From NCBI GenBank assembly GCA_928212115.1, contig CAKMRJ010005745.1, positions 225,833,143-225,897,142 of the forward strand: a stretch of 64,000 nucleotides of DNA, read 5' to 3'. This stretch comes from Lactuca virosa (Eukaryota; Streptophyta; Magnoliopsida; Asterales; Asteraceae). Positions 1-9,936 of the stretch are shown piece after piece (positions within the stretch are counted from its first letter, which is position 1; each line of letters begins with the position of its first letter). Both the position numbers and the translations under genes were made by a program. Under the pieces are notes generated by a model, which was given only the letters and a program-made list of their open reading frames with translations, ran no database searches and was not told where the DNA came from.

Positions 1-1
1 G

Positions 2-2608
2 TTTGAGCGTTTGGAACGCTCTCTCCTGCTTCTCTTCCCAGTCAAAGGATACGCCCTTCTGGGTAAGCATTGTAAGAGGCTTCGCAATGCCGGAGAAGTT
101 CCGAATGAACCTACGATAGTAGCCAGCGAGGCCTAGATATTGACGAATTTCTGTAGGCGTCTTCGGTGATGACCAGTTCTCAATGGCTTTAATTTTGGAA
201 GGGTCCACGTGTATTCCCTCTTCGCTAACCACATGCCCCAAGAATTCGACTCGTCGGATCCAAAATTCGCATTTTGAGAACTTCTCATAAAGCTTCTCCG
301 CACGTAAAGTTTCTAAGACTAAGCACAGATGTTGACTATGCTCCTCCTTACTACGAGAGTAGATAAGTATGTCATCGATGAAGACGATGACGAACTGATC
401 CAAGTAAGGACGACACACCCTATTCATTAAATCCATGAATACAACGGGCGCGTTTGTTAATCCGAACGGCATCACTACGAATTCGTAGTGCCCATAACTA
501 GTTCGGAAGGCTATCTTCGGAACATCCTCCCCTAGTACTCGTAGCTGGTGATATCCGGATCTTAAGTCAATTTTGGAAAAGAAATTTTCCCCTTGAAGTT
601 GATCGAATAAGTCGTCTATCCGAGGCAAAGGATAACGATTCTTGACGGTCAGTTTGTTGAGCTCCCTGTAGTCGATGTACATACGAAATGATCCGTCTTT
701 CTTCTTGACGAACAAGACTGGAGCTCCCCATGGTGAGAAGCTTGGTCTTACAAAGCCCTTGCTGAGCAGTTCGTTATGTTGACCGGACAGTTCTTGCATC
801 TCTGCAGGTGCTAGGTGATAGGGCGATTTGGCTACTGGGGTAGCCCCTGGAACTAAGTCGATTCTGAACTCGACTTGTCGTTGCGGAGGTAATCCTGGTA
901 GCTCTTCTGGAAAGACGTCGGGAAAGTCGTGTACTACTGGAATGTTCTGAATAGATTTCGTTTCTTGGCTCACATCGACCACGTGAGCAAGGAATGCACG
1001 ACATTCCTTTCGCAAGAATTTCTGAGCTTGAATGCTCGAGATGATACGAAGGTTTGTGCCGAGTTTGTCGCCATATACCACTAGGGTTTCGCCAGACGAA
1101 AGATTTAGGCGGACAGCCTTTTCGTAACACATGATGTCGGCACGCTGAAGACTCAACCAATCCATGCCGAAAATGACGTCGAAACTTTTAATTGAGACTG
1201 GCATGAGATCGATCGAGAATGAATGGCTATCTAAGGTTAAGGTACACCCTATGTATATGCAGCTACTGCTCTCTGTCTTTCCATTAGCCATTTCTACTGT
1301 GAACGGTTCTTTGAGTGCTCGTGATTTTTGCTTAAGTAAATGAGCAAACTTTTGGTTCACGAAGCTCCTCTCCGCTCCACTATCAAATAGTATACAAGCA
1401 TAAGAGTTGTTGAGGAGAAACGTACCAGTGACCACTGTGGGGTCGGCAACCGCCTCCTCATGGCCTATAGCCAGAACTCTTCCTACTCCGCCGGCATTTC
1501 CTGCCTTTGGGCAGTTCCTCTTGTAGTGACCTACCTCGCCACAGTTGTAGCAAGTTTGGCCCACTCCAGCGCCAGGGACTTGGGTGATTTGCCTCGCCGG
1601 AGATTTGCAGAAACGGGCTGTGTGCCCCTTCCTATTGCAGTTTACACACTGTATTTCCCGACAGGCTCCCACATGGTGGTAGTTGCACTTGTTGCAGAGC
1701 GGCAAACTTCCAGAATACTGCTTTAATGGAGCAGCAACAGTGGCAGGTGCTGTCGCACTTTGAACTGCCACGGTCTGCTGTTTCTTGGCAGCCTTCTTCT
1801 TTTTCTTGTCATCCCAGAATTTCCGCTTGGACTCAGCGGTTCTGGCGGATTCTGAGATGACCAGGGTGGTTGTTGCAGCCGGGGTGCAGACCCCTTGGTC
1901 AACTAGCTGCTGTGCCAATCGCTTGGCACTATTAAAGGTAGTGGGCCGTGATGACATTACATTTCCTTGGTATGGCGGCACCAGCCCCCATATATACCTC
2001 TCGATCTTCTTTCCCTCTGTATGAATCATGTTGGGACAGAGGGCCACCAGTTCACAGAACCTGGCGGTATATGCTACAATGTCGGAGCCTTTCATGGTTA
2101 GGCGCCAAAGTTCTTCCTCCAACATTTGGATCTCGCCTCTCGGGCAGTACTCCTCAATCATGAGGTCTTTCATGGAAATCCGGCCCATATCATTTGCCAC
2201 TTCTAGAGATAGTGACTTAACATGGCTATTCCACCATGTTAAGGCTTTTGATTCGAAGGTACAAGCGGCAAACTTGACCTTACTTCCCTCCGGGCACGAG
2301 CAGATTGCAAAGACCGATTCTGTCTTCTCGAACCACTGCGAAAGTACAAGGACTCCGCCAGTTCCCCAAAAGGACAACGGCTTGCAGTTTGTAAAGTCTT
2401 TATAGGAGCACTCTCTCGAGCGCACAGGGGTTTCAACCTGAATAATCGGGACCGGAGTCCCTCCTCTAGTAGAACTTGAAGAATGATATTCAGCCATGGC
2501 TGTAGCCACAGCCGCAGCTACAGCAGCATTGAGGGCTGCGGTATCAAATTGAGGTGCAGGTGGTGTTGGTGCGGGAGGATTGTGTCTTGTTGATTTACAT
2601 AGAGGCAT
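2..2608 (-). CDS. T1 Ty3/gypsy gag-pol polyprotein, 5' part, open to the window edge
   Basis: Retrotransposon polyprotein: Gag packages RNA, protease cuts the chain, RT copies RNA to DNA. 869 codons are open from the ATG at 2606-2608 to the left edge; start, protease and RT motifs, spot-checked, share one frame and no stop was met. Order: Ala-rich N terminus, Gag body, two CCHC knuckles (the second, C-YNC-GEVGH, begins near residue 353), aspartic protease LFDSGAERS with Asp near 409, RT with VKKKDGSFRMYIDYREL and FVIVFIDDI (FIDD near 743-746), then the tether LGLAGYYRRFIRNFSGIAKP and the first RNase H residues. Integrase would lie left of the window. It is the only gag-pol here without visible damage. 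Start chosen because the Gag frame begins there, just after an AG. Tekay-like chromovirus is likely from the RT, but the chromodomain is out of view. Confidence 0.9.
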   Translation of the reverse strand, partial: MPLCKSTRHNPPAPTPPAPQFDTAALNAAVAAAVATAMAEYHSSSSTRGGTPVPIIQVETPVRSRECSYKDFTNCKPLSFWGTGGVLVLSQWFEKTESVFAICSCPEGSKVKFAACTFESKALTWWNSHVKSLSLEVANDMGRISMKDLMIEEYCPRGEIQMLEEELWRLTMKGSDIVAYTARFCELVALCPNMIHTEGKKIERYIWGLVPPYQGNVMSSRPTTFNSAKRLAQQLVDQGVCTPAATTTLVISESARTAESKRKFWDDKKKKKAAKKQQTVAVQSATAPATVAAPLKQYSGSLPLCNKCNYHHVGACREIQCVNCNRKGHTARFCKSPARQITQVPGAGVGQTCYNCGEVGHYKRNCPKAGNAGGVGRVLAIGHEEAVADPTVVTGTFLLNNSYACILFDSGAERSFVNQKFAHLLKQKSRALKEPFTVEMANGKTESSSCIYIGCTLTLDSHSFSIDLMPVSIKSFDVIFGMDWLSLQRADIMCYEKAVRLNLSSGETLVVYGDKLGTNLRIISSIQAQKFLRKECRAFLAHVVDVSQETKSIQNIPVVHDFPDVFPEELPGLPPQRQVEFRIDLVPGATPVAKSPYHLAPAEMQELSGQHNELLSKGFVRPSFSPWGAPVLFVKKKDGSFRMYIDYRELNKLTVKNRYPLPRIDDLFDQLQGENFFSKIDLRSGYHQLRVLGEDVPKIAFRTSYGHYEFVVMPFGLTNAPVVFMDLMNRVCRPYLDQFVIVFIDDILIYSRSKEEHSQHLCLVLETLRAEKLYEKFSKCEFWIRRVEFLGHVVSEEGIHVDPSKIKAIENWSSPKTPTEIRQYLGLAGYYRRFIRNFSGIAKPLTMLTQKGVSFDWEEKQERAFQTLK

Positions 2609-2978
2609 CTTTTAGCTGGAAGTTTAGAATGATAACAACATTGATAAGAATTTGATAGAAAAGATTGATGAGAATGACCCATGGACTAACTCTCCATAGC
2701 CCAATAGCATAATCGAATGAAATATTTGAATGAAGATGGAAGACTTTAGATATAATTTCCATTAGATTAGATATCTGTCAAGGATATTGGAATTACAGAT
2801 GTAATGAGTTTGGGGAAAAATGACCTAGAAGTAGGTCTTACATCGACCAAGATGGGAAAAACTTTGACAGACTACCACCTAATCAAAACCTAGCAGGTCT
2901 AAGATTTATAAGGATAGGTAATTAGACTTAAGTTTTTACATAACTAAGTTATATCTCAAAAGAGATGTTGATAAGATT

Positions 2979-3233
2979 CTATCGGCGACGAGAACTGCTA
3001 GAGTGAGTTCTTGAATCCGACAGAAGGTGTTCATTGTCTCTTACGCGTCTATCAGATCTAGCTTGCTGAGCTCGGAGCTCCCGGACTCCGCCAGAGTTGG
3101 CATCGACTTCCACTACTCGGTCGATAGCTGATCGACCTAGCTCGGTGTTCCGAGCAATCCTACGAACCATGATAGGTAGGACCCTATCAGCTGAACCTCC
3201 CTCAGCGAGGTTGTAAAAAGCTTCTGTCTCCAT
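2979..3233 (-). CDS. T1 leader ORF B, unknown, 84 aa
   Basis: A sense-strand small ORF upstream of gag, rich in Arg, Ser and Glu, ending in an SSSSRRR tail. It begins METEAFYNLAEGG and carries the charged stretch PIMVRRIARNTELGRSA, which looks alpha-helical. No known domain recognised. Its start overlaps the end of leader ORF A by 32 nt in another frame, at a run of five T. The two may be one ancestral reading frame of about 180 residues broken by a 1-nt change, or a frameshift pair. Not a shadow of gag-pol, as it lies outside that frame. Protein status is uncertain. Confidence 0.4.
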   Translation of the reverse strand: METEAFYNLAEGGSADRVLPIMVRRIARNTELGRSAIDRVVEVDANSGGVRELRAQQARSDRRVRDNEHLLSDSRTHSSSSRRR

Positions 3234-3513
3234 TGTAGGAAAAAGGTTGACCTTGTTCCTGACTCCATCTGTTCAAGTTTGTGGCCCACACAGGTGTGAG
3301 TCCTTGAAATGCTGGACGAGGGTTCAGGTTTGGGTCTTGAGCAGTTGGGGGTAGGTTGTTGACTTCAGGTTCTGAATCAGAACCATCAGAAAAGCCTTCA
3401 ACAGAGTGATCATCCAAAGGGATTGGGTGATCATCTTCTGGTTCTTCATTAAGCCACCCAGCATTGCCATGGTTGGGATAGTACAGGTCTCCGGGAAGAT
3501 GGAAACCAGCCAT
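3202..3513 (-). CDS. T1 leader ORF A, acidic, unknown, 103 aa
   Basis: First ATG after an acceptor-like tract (TTTTCTCGCGTAG, 5 nt before the ATG) in the T1 leader. The product is acidic in its middle (NEEPEDDHPIPLDDHS, then GSDSEPEVNN) and Pro/Asn-rich later (PNLNPRPAFQGL). No membrane segment, zinc motif or recognised domain. It precedes leader ORF B with a 32-nt overlap in a different frame. If the leader is spliced as predicted, this would be the first ORF of the mRNA. It could be an accessory protein, a translation-control uORF or a chance ORF; length and biased composition argue mildly against chance. Confidence 0.4.
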   Translation of the reverse strand: MAGFHLPGDLYYPNHGNAGWLNEEPEDDHPIPLDDHSVEGFSDGSDSEPEVNNLPPTAQDPNLNPRPAFQGLTPVWATNLNRWSQEQGQPFSYNGDRSFLQPR

Positions 3514-3675
3514 TAAATCTACGCGAGAAAAGGGATAAAGAAATAATTAATAGACGAGTTAACTAGATAATTATAATATGATCTTTATCAGTTACTCCAA
3601 CACTTGTTTAGAGCATACCAGTTATATGTATTCCAAAACATGATAGACCTTCGAATAAGTGATCCTAACTCTAAG

Positions 3676-3700
3676 CCCACAACCAAACAAGGAACAGGAA
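3676..3700 (-). other. Conserved leader module, copy 1 (T1)
   Basis: Sense strand reads TTCCTGTTCCTTGTTTGG followed by TTGTGGG. The same core recurs in sense orientation in T1's LTR, in the T2 and T4 leaders and twice in solo LTR sA3, with a shared downstream GGCTTAG and TATTCGA context. Role unknown; packaging or an RNA structure is possible. Confidence 0.6.
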
Positions 3701-4210
3701 GTAAAGCAAAGATCACAGATTCTCAGTCTATGACATCCTAGTTACCTATAACCTTAGCGTATCCACTAAACAACTATTGACATACTAATAAAGATCTTTA
3801 GTTCTCAGATAAGTAATTATGGTAACACAAAATACTCCTATAGTATTTTAAGTTTAATGTTCTGTTCTACTGTTCTCGTTGTAGTAGTGTTGGTAAGTTT
3901 TTTAGACTTGTTGCAACCCCACAATCATACTTAGGCACATGCTAATCACTCCTCGAATAATGTAGTTGATCAGGCTACATCTTCCCAGGGTTAACCATAT
4001 GTCTCTAAATCTACTTGTGCTGCCCAACAATCGTAATACTTTTGTTCTGTCCTAGTGACACTGATTTTAGTATGAATGCAGGTCTGTATACTTGGTTAAA
4101 TATTTTATTATTTAAAAGTATAAACTCCTTATCATAGTATTTTAATCCCGCTTGTGTTTATAGTTCGTATATCTTTTATGGGTTGATACACTCGATTCAC
4201 TATAAACAAT

Positions 4211-4222
4211 GCTCTGATACCA
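4211..4222 (-). other. T1 primer-binding site, initiator Met tRNA
   Basis: Minus strand reads TGGTATCAGAGC, complementary to the 3' end of plant initiator Met tRNA, the usual minus-strand primer. It is 3 nt from the LTR boundary at 4226, as expected for a 5' LTR, and fixes T1's orientation. Confidence 0.9.
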
Positions 4223-5014
4223 ATCTGTCACACCCCCAAAACCGGTGAACGGCGGAAACGTTCTAGGGTGGAGGACGTCATGTACAGTATCATAACAATG
4301 CAAGTAGTAAACAAGCAACAACATCATCCATTGCATTAATAATATAATTTCATACAAGTGTTTTCTATCAAGTTTTAAAGACACTAAAACAATATACATC
4401 AAAATAAGATGAGTCTTGAACGAGCTCCATCTTCTCAAAACCTGGCTCCGATACCTGTCTAGTGGCGACCTGAGAATACAAGTTATTTTGAAAGAGTTTA
4501 TCAGCTTTAAAGCTGGTGAGATCATAAGTATATTGGTGTCTGTGTTTGTATGAAAGCATTTGTAAGATGTTTTGTAAGATGTACTGTATATGTTTGTAAA
4601 AGTTTTGTATTAGTTTGAACTCTCCTAGAAAACCCTATGTTTCCTACTAAAAGTAGCCTACTACCAAGGCATCTCGTATCTGTGTGTGTATCACTTGAAA
4701 AGTGAGTATTTTCCCAAATCCGACTATCATTAACCAAAAATATAGTTTTTACATTATTGTTTATTGTGTGAATATCACAAGAAAAATGTAAAAGGGAAAA
4801 TGTTATAGTACTATCATGTAGTATTAAGAAAACTACTGCTGTACTACCTACCTTAAATCAATTGTATATTTTAAGGTAACATGTGATCGGCATGTATCTT
4901 GCTACCGACTCAATAGTAAAGTGACAATGTAAGATGCCACAAAAATGACGTTTGGCACCCGTAGACTTGCAAGTCCCACTGTAGCGAGCAGCAAGGTGTA
5001 GGATAGTCAATCCA

Positions 5015-5028
5015 GTATAGATCTATAC
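5015..5028. repeat. 14-bp palindrome in LTR A (copy in T1)
   Basis: GTATAGATCTATAC, a perfect palindrome. The same site is at 54111-54124 in sA3, and as GAATAGATCTATTC at 18066-18079 in sA2: paired substitutions keep it self-complementary. Confidence 0.75.
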
Positions 5029-5547
5029 ACAAACTCATACGCTCCCCAATTATGGAGATTCTGATAAAAAAACAGTCATGGCTGGTAGTGCCATGCCCTG
5101 TTTAATGGCTCACATAAATGTATTAATGTATATGTTTTGTGAATTGAGTGCTAGCTGTATTGTGTGTTCTTTCTCTGTCTAGCCTGTATGTTTGTTTCTC
5201 GTCATAGTGTCTATTGTTTGTTTCTCATCACTATGTTCTATGTTTGTTTCTCATCACTCTGTTTTATGTTTGTTTCTCCTCACTCTGTTTTATGTTTGTT
5301 TCTCATCATAGTATGTATTGACTCATGTATGAACTGACTCCTTGTATGTTTCATTGTTCTAGTAATAGTATCTTGCTAAACTACCCCCATGGTAGCTTAC
5401 TAGCAAAGTATGAACATGTTTGTATACCCTTTCTACCCAAGGTCATGGAGTTGAATGGAAGAAATAACCTTTTATATCTATATACATATACATAATATAT
5501 AACTAGGATTCAAACGACCTTCGGACAACTAACCTTGATACCCTAAG

Positions 5548-5572
5548 TCCACAACCAAACAAGGAACAGGAA
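5548..5572 (-). other. Conserved leader module, copy 2 (T1 LTR)
   Basis: Sense TTCCTGTTCCTTGTTTGG then TTGTGGACTTAGGG; same orientation as the other copies, but inside the LTR rather than the leader. Confidence 0.6.
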
Positions 5573-6727
5573 GCAAGGTAGGCTAGCAGTCCTAAGTCCT
5601 TTCAATCCTACTTATATAACTATATCTATATAGATACACAGAATATTAGTTAAAAGAGTTTAATAAAAGTATTTGACAAGTAAAAGAGTTTGTAAAGTAG
5701 TTTGAGGTAAAACAGTTTGATAAACAGTTTGAAAAGTAAGAAAACCATTTGTTTGGTAGTTATTAATCACATGTGATTGATATAATAACTATAATTGTTC
5801 AACTTGTATCCCCCCCATAAAAGCATTTAAAAACATTCAAAAGGTTAATTAAGGGGTATGAACTCACCTATAGTTGGTGGTTTGGATGAACTGAAGAGAT
5901 AGGATTGCTAGGTGTCAAGTGAAGACATGTACACACACAATGATCCTATTTAACATATAAATACCACATATACGTATCTAATTATACTTTAAACAACTAA
6001 TTAGCAAAGTTAAGACATCCTAAGACATGAAAAACACTTTATATAAGTGTTATAAGCCTTAAGGAGTTCATCTAAGTGTCGTGGAACTAAGTTATTGGGT
6101 TTAGGGTTCAAGGGAACCCTTTAAATGAGTTTACGGTTTTTGGACCATAACTCCATGAGTTTACGGCCGTAAACTCTCCCCATTTTGACCATTTGTTTTT
6201 TTGAAGGTTTCTAAGTCCATAGAAGTGTTTCCACTTGAAGTATAAGCCTAAGGAAGAAGCTAGGGCACCATTTCACTCCTAAAAGGAGTTTACGACCCAA
6301 AGACCATATCCTTTTGGGTTTACGGCCGTAAACCCTTATGGATGTTGGTATTTTGATGATTTCAAGTCCTTGACACAACAAGGAAAGGATCCAAGTTAGT
6401 TATCTAGGCTTAGGAAGGGACTAGGGACACTTTGGCCCTAAAAGAAGGGTTTACGGTCCAAGGTGTTCTTGGACCGTAAACACCTTGTTCTTGGTGTTTA
6501 TTGGGTGTTTTCATGTTATGCGGAAGTGTAGCAAGATTAAACATACTCTAGGAAAGAAGTGCTTACAAGATAGAAGCTTGAAATGAGCCAAAAGTCCAAG
6601 AACACTAGTGTGTGTTCTTGGTGTTCTTGGTGAAACTTGAAGATTTGAACTTTTGGAAAGATCTAACGGATAGAAGTATGTTAAATCATTAGATTAAGTG
6701 ATATACTAACTTAAAAAGGGTTATAAC

Positions 6728-6733
6728 ACTTAC
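6728..6733 (-). promoter_or_regulatory. Splice-donor-like GTAAGT in LTR A (T1)
   Basis: Sense CTA|GTAAGT, about 100 nt after the TATA-like box. The same GTAAGT is kept in sA2 (19625-19630) and sA3 (53505-53510). Inferred donor of a leader intron. Confidence 0.45.
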
Positions 6734-6830
6734 TAGATTGATGATCTTGAAGAAAACTTGGATGATACTTGAGAGAGTTTTGATTTTGGATCTTGAAAGT
6801 TGGAAAAATGGTGAAAATGGCTAAGTGCCA

Positions 6831-6837
6831 CTTTATA
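6831..6837 (-). promoter_or_regulatory. TATA-like box of T1 LTR
   Basis: Sense TATAAAG, about 240 nt into the LTR. sA2 has TATAAATAG near the same place (19741-19749). Likely core promoter for the element transcript. Confidence 0.5.
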
Positions 6838-7800
6838 CCACTTCCTTTAGGGTTTACGGCCGTAAACACCAAGTTTAGGCCGTAAACTCTAAACTTTTTA
6901 TTTTTCGGGACTTTATTGTTGCACAATAAACCCTAATGCATCCTCTCTCCTGATATCTCCTAAAGTATTAATCCTAAAATACTCAAACTTATTCCAAAAA
7001 GCTTGAAAGTTTTCAGAAACTGTTTTGACTTCTATTTAATTGAGATGTTGTACAGAATAGAAATTTCGGGTTGTCACAGCTACCCCACATGGTCTTTACC
7101 TAGGACTGCTATGGGCTACCCCACATGTTTTTACATCTAATGCAACGGGCTCCCCCCCCCCCCCCCCCCCCGAGGTCTTTATGCAAAACACACAATAACA
7201 TATCATATCAAATCACAGAATGACTAACACATATATCATCATCACATAATGGGCCGACCTTGGTGTCTTAGACCCATGGGTATGGTGAGAAGACTCACCT
7301 CTGACTGTTGAATACAATAGGTGCTCTCCTAACAGTCTGTAACCTCCCGTGTTGAATAATAATATTAGATAATGTTAGGAATTTAATTAACCAAGGGAAA
7401 CCCAAACTCCTAACCCTTCCATAAGGCCCAACTATCCATCCCTGGCTAATGGGCCCAAAGTCCAAGTCCAAAATCCTTAATGGGTCTCTTGGCCCAATAA
7501 AGCACAATCATTATATCCATGGCCCACAACTGATGATATAACTCATAATTCCCAGAATATACCATGCCCATTAATCTAATGAGGCCCAAATAGTTCAAAG
7601 GTTCAAAACAGATTCGACCCATCTGCGATGCGTACGCTCGGCGTACCATCCTGGTACGCGCATCGTACTGGGATTGGGACTACGCGGCGTACAGTGGGTT
7701 ACACCCAGCGTACAACCAGTTTAAGCACTTTCTCCATTAAGTGCTTAATATTCGCTTCCTTTACGTCGAAAAGCCAGATCTAAGTCTGTTAAGATGTCCT

Positions 7801-7829
7801 AAGGCATAAAGTTGGCAACTTTATGCCTT
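7801..7829. repeat. LTR hairpin, T2 left LTR
   Basis: Arms AAGGCATAAAGTTG and CAACTTTATGCCTT around one base. Identical at 14912-14940, near-identical at 30412-30440 and 49141-49169, and present in T3 at 33739-33763 with a paired A-T to G-C change. Confidence 0.85.
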
Positions 7830-8293
7830 TGCATGCCTTATATATACCCAACACCTACATTATGACCTTTCCAAGGTCTTTAACCCATGCATGAGGCCAA
7901 AACTCCCATCAAGACTCCATTTTTATGACACTAAAGGACCAAGGGACCTCAGATCTGTCATTCCCACATTCTGGAGTTGCTTAACTCACAAATGGAGGTC
8001 CAAAATCAACCAAAAGGGACAAGGTAGAAAACCCTAACTAAATCTAGAGATTTAAGATGAAAGATCGAAGCTTTTTACCTCCAGAAGCTTTGCAAGATGA
8101 CTATGATGCAGGATCTTAAAGCACCAACTCGTTCCAAGCTTGTTTAACCACCTCTTTTTCTTGGAATGAACACTAAAAGGGCCACAAATGCACTTTTTAA
8201 AGCTCAAAATGGTCTCACAAGTTTCTCTGGAGTGTAAGGACGTTCTAAGGCTGTGGAGGCTCTCTAGGGTTTAGTCTAAGGACTTAAGGTCGC

Positions 8294-8300
8294 TTAAATA
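8294..8300 (-). promoter_or_regulatory. TATA-like TATTTAA, T2 LTR
   Basis: Sense CCTATTTAAG about 215 nt into the LTR; the same CCTATTTAA is at about 33285 in T3 and in both T4 LTRs. Possible core promoter. Confidence 0.4.
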
Positions 8301-8512
8301 GGCCTCATGTCCAAAAATTAGGGTTTTGGACCCCTGGCATGTATGCCCAACATATTGCTGGTACGCCCAACGTACGTCCAGCTCTTCCGCGACCAACCAT
8401 GCATAGTATGCTAAGCGTATACTTAAGTACGCCGAGCGTACTTAAAGGACCAATTATGCTAAAATGTAAATTCCTGAGGGTTTCAAGTCATACCAGATTT
8501 AGGGTGTTACAA

Positions 8513-8520
8513 CTCTCCCC
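8513..8520 (-). other. T2 polypurine tract
   Basis: Sense GGGGAGAG immediately before the LTR TG, the plus-strand primer site. Confidence 0.75.
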
Positions 8521-8528
8521 TACTTGAA

Positions 8529-9894
8529 CTAGACTTCGTCTTCGAAGTCCGTAGCTGTAAACAGTTCAGGGTAATGCTCCCGCATCTCCTCCTCCGGCTC
8601 CCAAGTCCATTCGGAGCCCTTCCGGTGCTGCAATTGTATGTTTACCAACTTCACTTATTTGTTCCGAAGACCATTCGTCTTCCTATCTAAGATGGCAACC
8701 GGCTTCTCGACATAATTTAGGCTCCCATCCACCTGAATGTCATCCAAGGAAACAACTGCAGACTCGTCAGTAACACACTTCCGAAGTTGAGACACGTGGA
8801 AGGTGTTGTGAATCTGATTAAGCTCCTCTGGAAACTCCAAGCGATATGCTACCTTGCCCACTCGGGTTGTAATCCTGAACGGGCCTATGAACTGAGGCCC
8901 CAACTTGCCCCTGTTTCGAAACCTGATAATCCCCTTCCAGGGCGACACTCTCAGCAATACAAAATCCCCCACCTGAAACTCGAGATCCAAACGCAGTCGT
9001 TCAACATAACTTTTCTGAGGGCTCTGTGTGACTCGCAACCGGTCACGCACTTGCTGAATCAATCCGGTAGTCTTGAGCACTACCTCAGTGCTCCCCATGA
9101 CCCGATGCCCAACCTCGTCCCGACACACTGGGGTCCTGCACCTCCGACCATATAACATCTCGAATAGGGCTCGGTCAATACTAGCATGATAACTATTGTT
9201 GTACGAGAACTCTTCCAGTGGGAGATATGTATCCCAACTCCCCCCAAAATACAGTACACATGCCTGAAGCATGTCCTCCAGCGTCTGGATCGTCCTCTCA
9301 CTCTGACCGTCGGACTGAGGATGGTATGCCGTACTGAAATGTAGCTGAGTGCCCAGTTCCTCGTGAAACTTCTTCCAAAACCTGGAAGTGAACCGGACAT
9401 CCTTGTCAGAGACTACACACACGTGCACCCCATGTCTAGCCACCACCTCACGTATATAAATGTCTACTAACTTCTCCGTGGATATACTCTCGGAAATCGG
9501 AATAAAGTGGGCACTCTTCGTCAGTCTGTCCACGATCACCCATATAGCGTCCACTCCCCTCGCCGTCCTAGGCAACTTTGTGATGAAGTCCATGGTGATC
9601 TCTTCCTACTTCCACATGGGAATGGGTAGTGGCTGAACCTTGCCATGTGGCCGCTGATGCTCGGACTTGACCTTCCTGCAGGTCAAGCACCGCTCCACGA
9701 CAGGCGATCTCCCTCTTCATGCACGGCCACCAATAACTCAGCCTCAAGTCCCTATACATTTTCGTAGCTCCTGGGTGTATAAAGAACTTGGACTTGTGCG
9801 CTTCCTCTAATAGCATCTGCCTCACTCCCCCTGTCACTGGTACCCATACTCGACCACACTGCGTCAAAAGTCTGCGGCTATCCTTAACAAACAA
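8529..9894 (-). pseudogene. T2 integrase and chromodomain-like tail, broken
   Basis: Integrase inserts element cDNA into the host genome. The N-terminal zinc region (9594-9894) has HKSKFFIHPGATKMYRDL and KREIAC, then shifts frame. The core reads openly from 9593 down to 8655: MDFITKLPRTARGVDAIWV, first Asp in WVIVDRLTKS, second in VVSDKDVRF, Glu in SDGQSERTIQTLEDML. A GPF-type SH3-like segment (KLGPQFIGPFRI) follows, then LNYVEKPVAILDRK and, after a stop at 8655, a tail similar to the chromodomain of Tekay/Del chromoviruses (GSEWTWEPEEEMREHYP). The catalytic triad is present, but the stop and upstream shift make the protein non-functional. Last codon TAG at 8529-8531. Confidence 0.88.
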
Positions 9895-9936
9895 ACGATA
9901 CTGCCCCCGTATTTTCTCTATCTTCCAGTTCTCTTT

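Larger units (their letters stand above)
2609..4210 (-). other. T1 leader between PBS and gag
   Basis: A 1.6-kb untranslated leader of T1, read on the minus strand from the PBS to gag. It holds a small overlapping ORF pair (2979-3513), a pyrimidine-rich acceptor-like tract ending in TAG at 3519-3521, and one copy of the conserved module at 3676-3700. The rest is AT-rich with no motif I can support. The leader is unusually long and is the natural place for packaging and splicing signals. Confidence 0.6.
6157..6887. repeat. Palindrome cluster in LTR A (T1)
   Basis: Four strong inverted repeats built on GTTTACGG-CCGTAAAC: perfect 20-bp palindromes at 6157-6176 and 6316-6335, a 14-bp-stem hairpin with 5-nt loop at 6449-6481, and a 16-bp palindrome at 6852-6867. 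A weaker copy lies at 6873-6887. They sit upstream and downstream of the TATA-like box. Confidence 0.85.
4226..7078 (-). mobile_element. T1 5' LTR (family A), 2853 bp
   Basis: In sense (minus) orientation the LTR begins TGTGACAACCCGAAATTTC at 7078 and ends GGGGTGTGACA at 4226, next to the PBS. The same termini bound solo LTR sA2, whose perfect TSD confirms the limits. It holds a TATA-like TATAAAG (6831-6837), a splice-donor-like GTAAGT (6728-6733), a cluster of GTTTACGG-CCGTAAAC palindromes (6157-6887), a 14-bp palindrome GTATAGATCTATAC (5015-5028) and a copy of the conserved module (5548-5572). The right flank at 7079 is T2 LTR sequence, so T1 inserted into T2. The second LTR and TSD lie outside the window. 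Confidence 0.88.
7079..8511 (-). mobile_element. T2 3' LTR, part to the right of the T1 insertion
   Basis: Matches the T2 right LTR (14209-15014 and 25717-26251) almost end to end. Sense 5' end is TGTAACACCC at 8511, directly after the polypurine tract. It carries the atgggctacccc minisatellite (7079-7180) with a run of about 20 C at 7152-7171, a conserved hairpin at 7801-7829, GTACGC-GCGTAC palindromes (7630-7712, 8336-8442), a donor-like GGAG|GTAAAAAG (8078) and TATTTAAG (8294-8300). The remainder of this LTR lies beyond T1, left of the window. Confidence 0.85.

Noticed and set aside
774..1160. 128-codon minus-strand ORF
   Set aside because: It lies in another frame over the T1 protease-RT coding region; a shadow.
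1460..2405. Plus-strand ORFs opposite T1 gag
   Set aside because: Antisense shadows of an intact gag frame; no domain or codon support.
8787..9155. 122-codon plus-strand ORF
   Set aside because: Antisense to T2 integrase.
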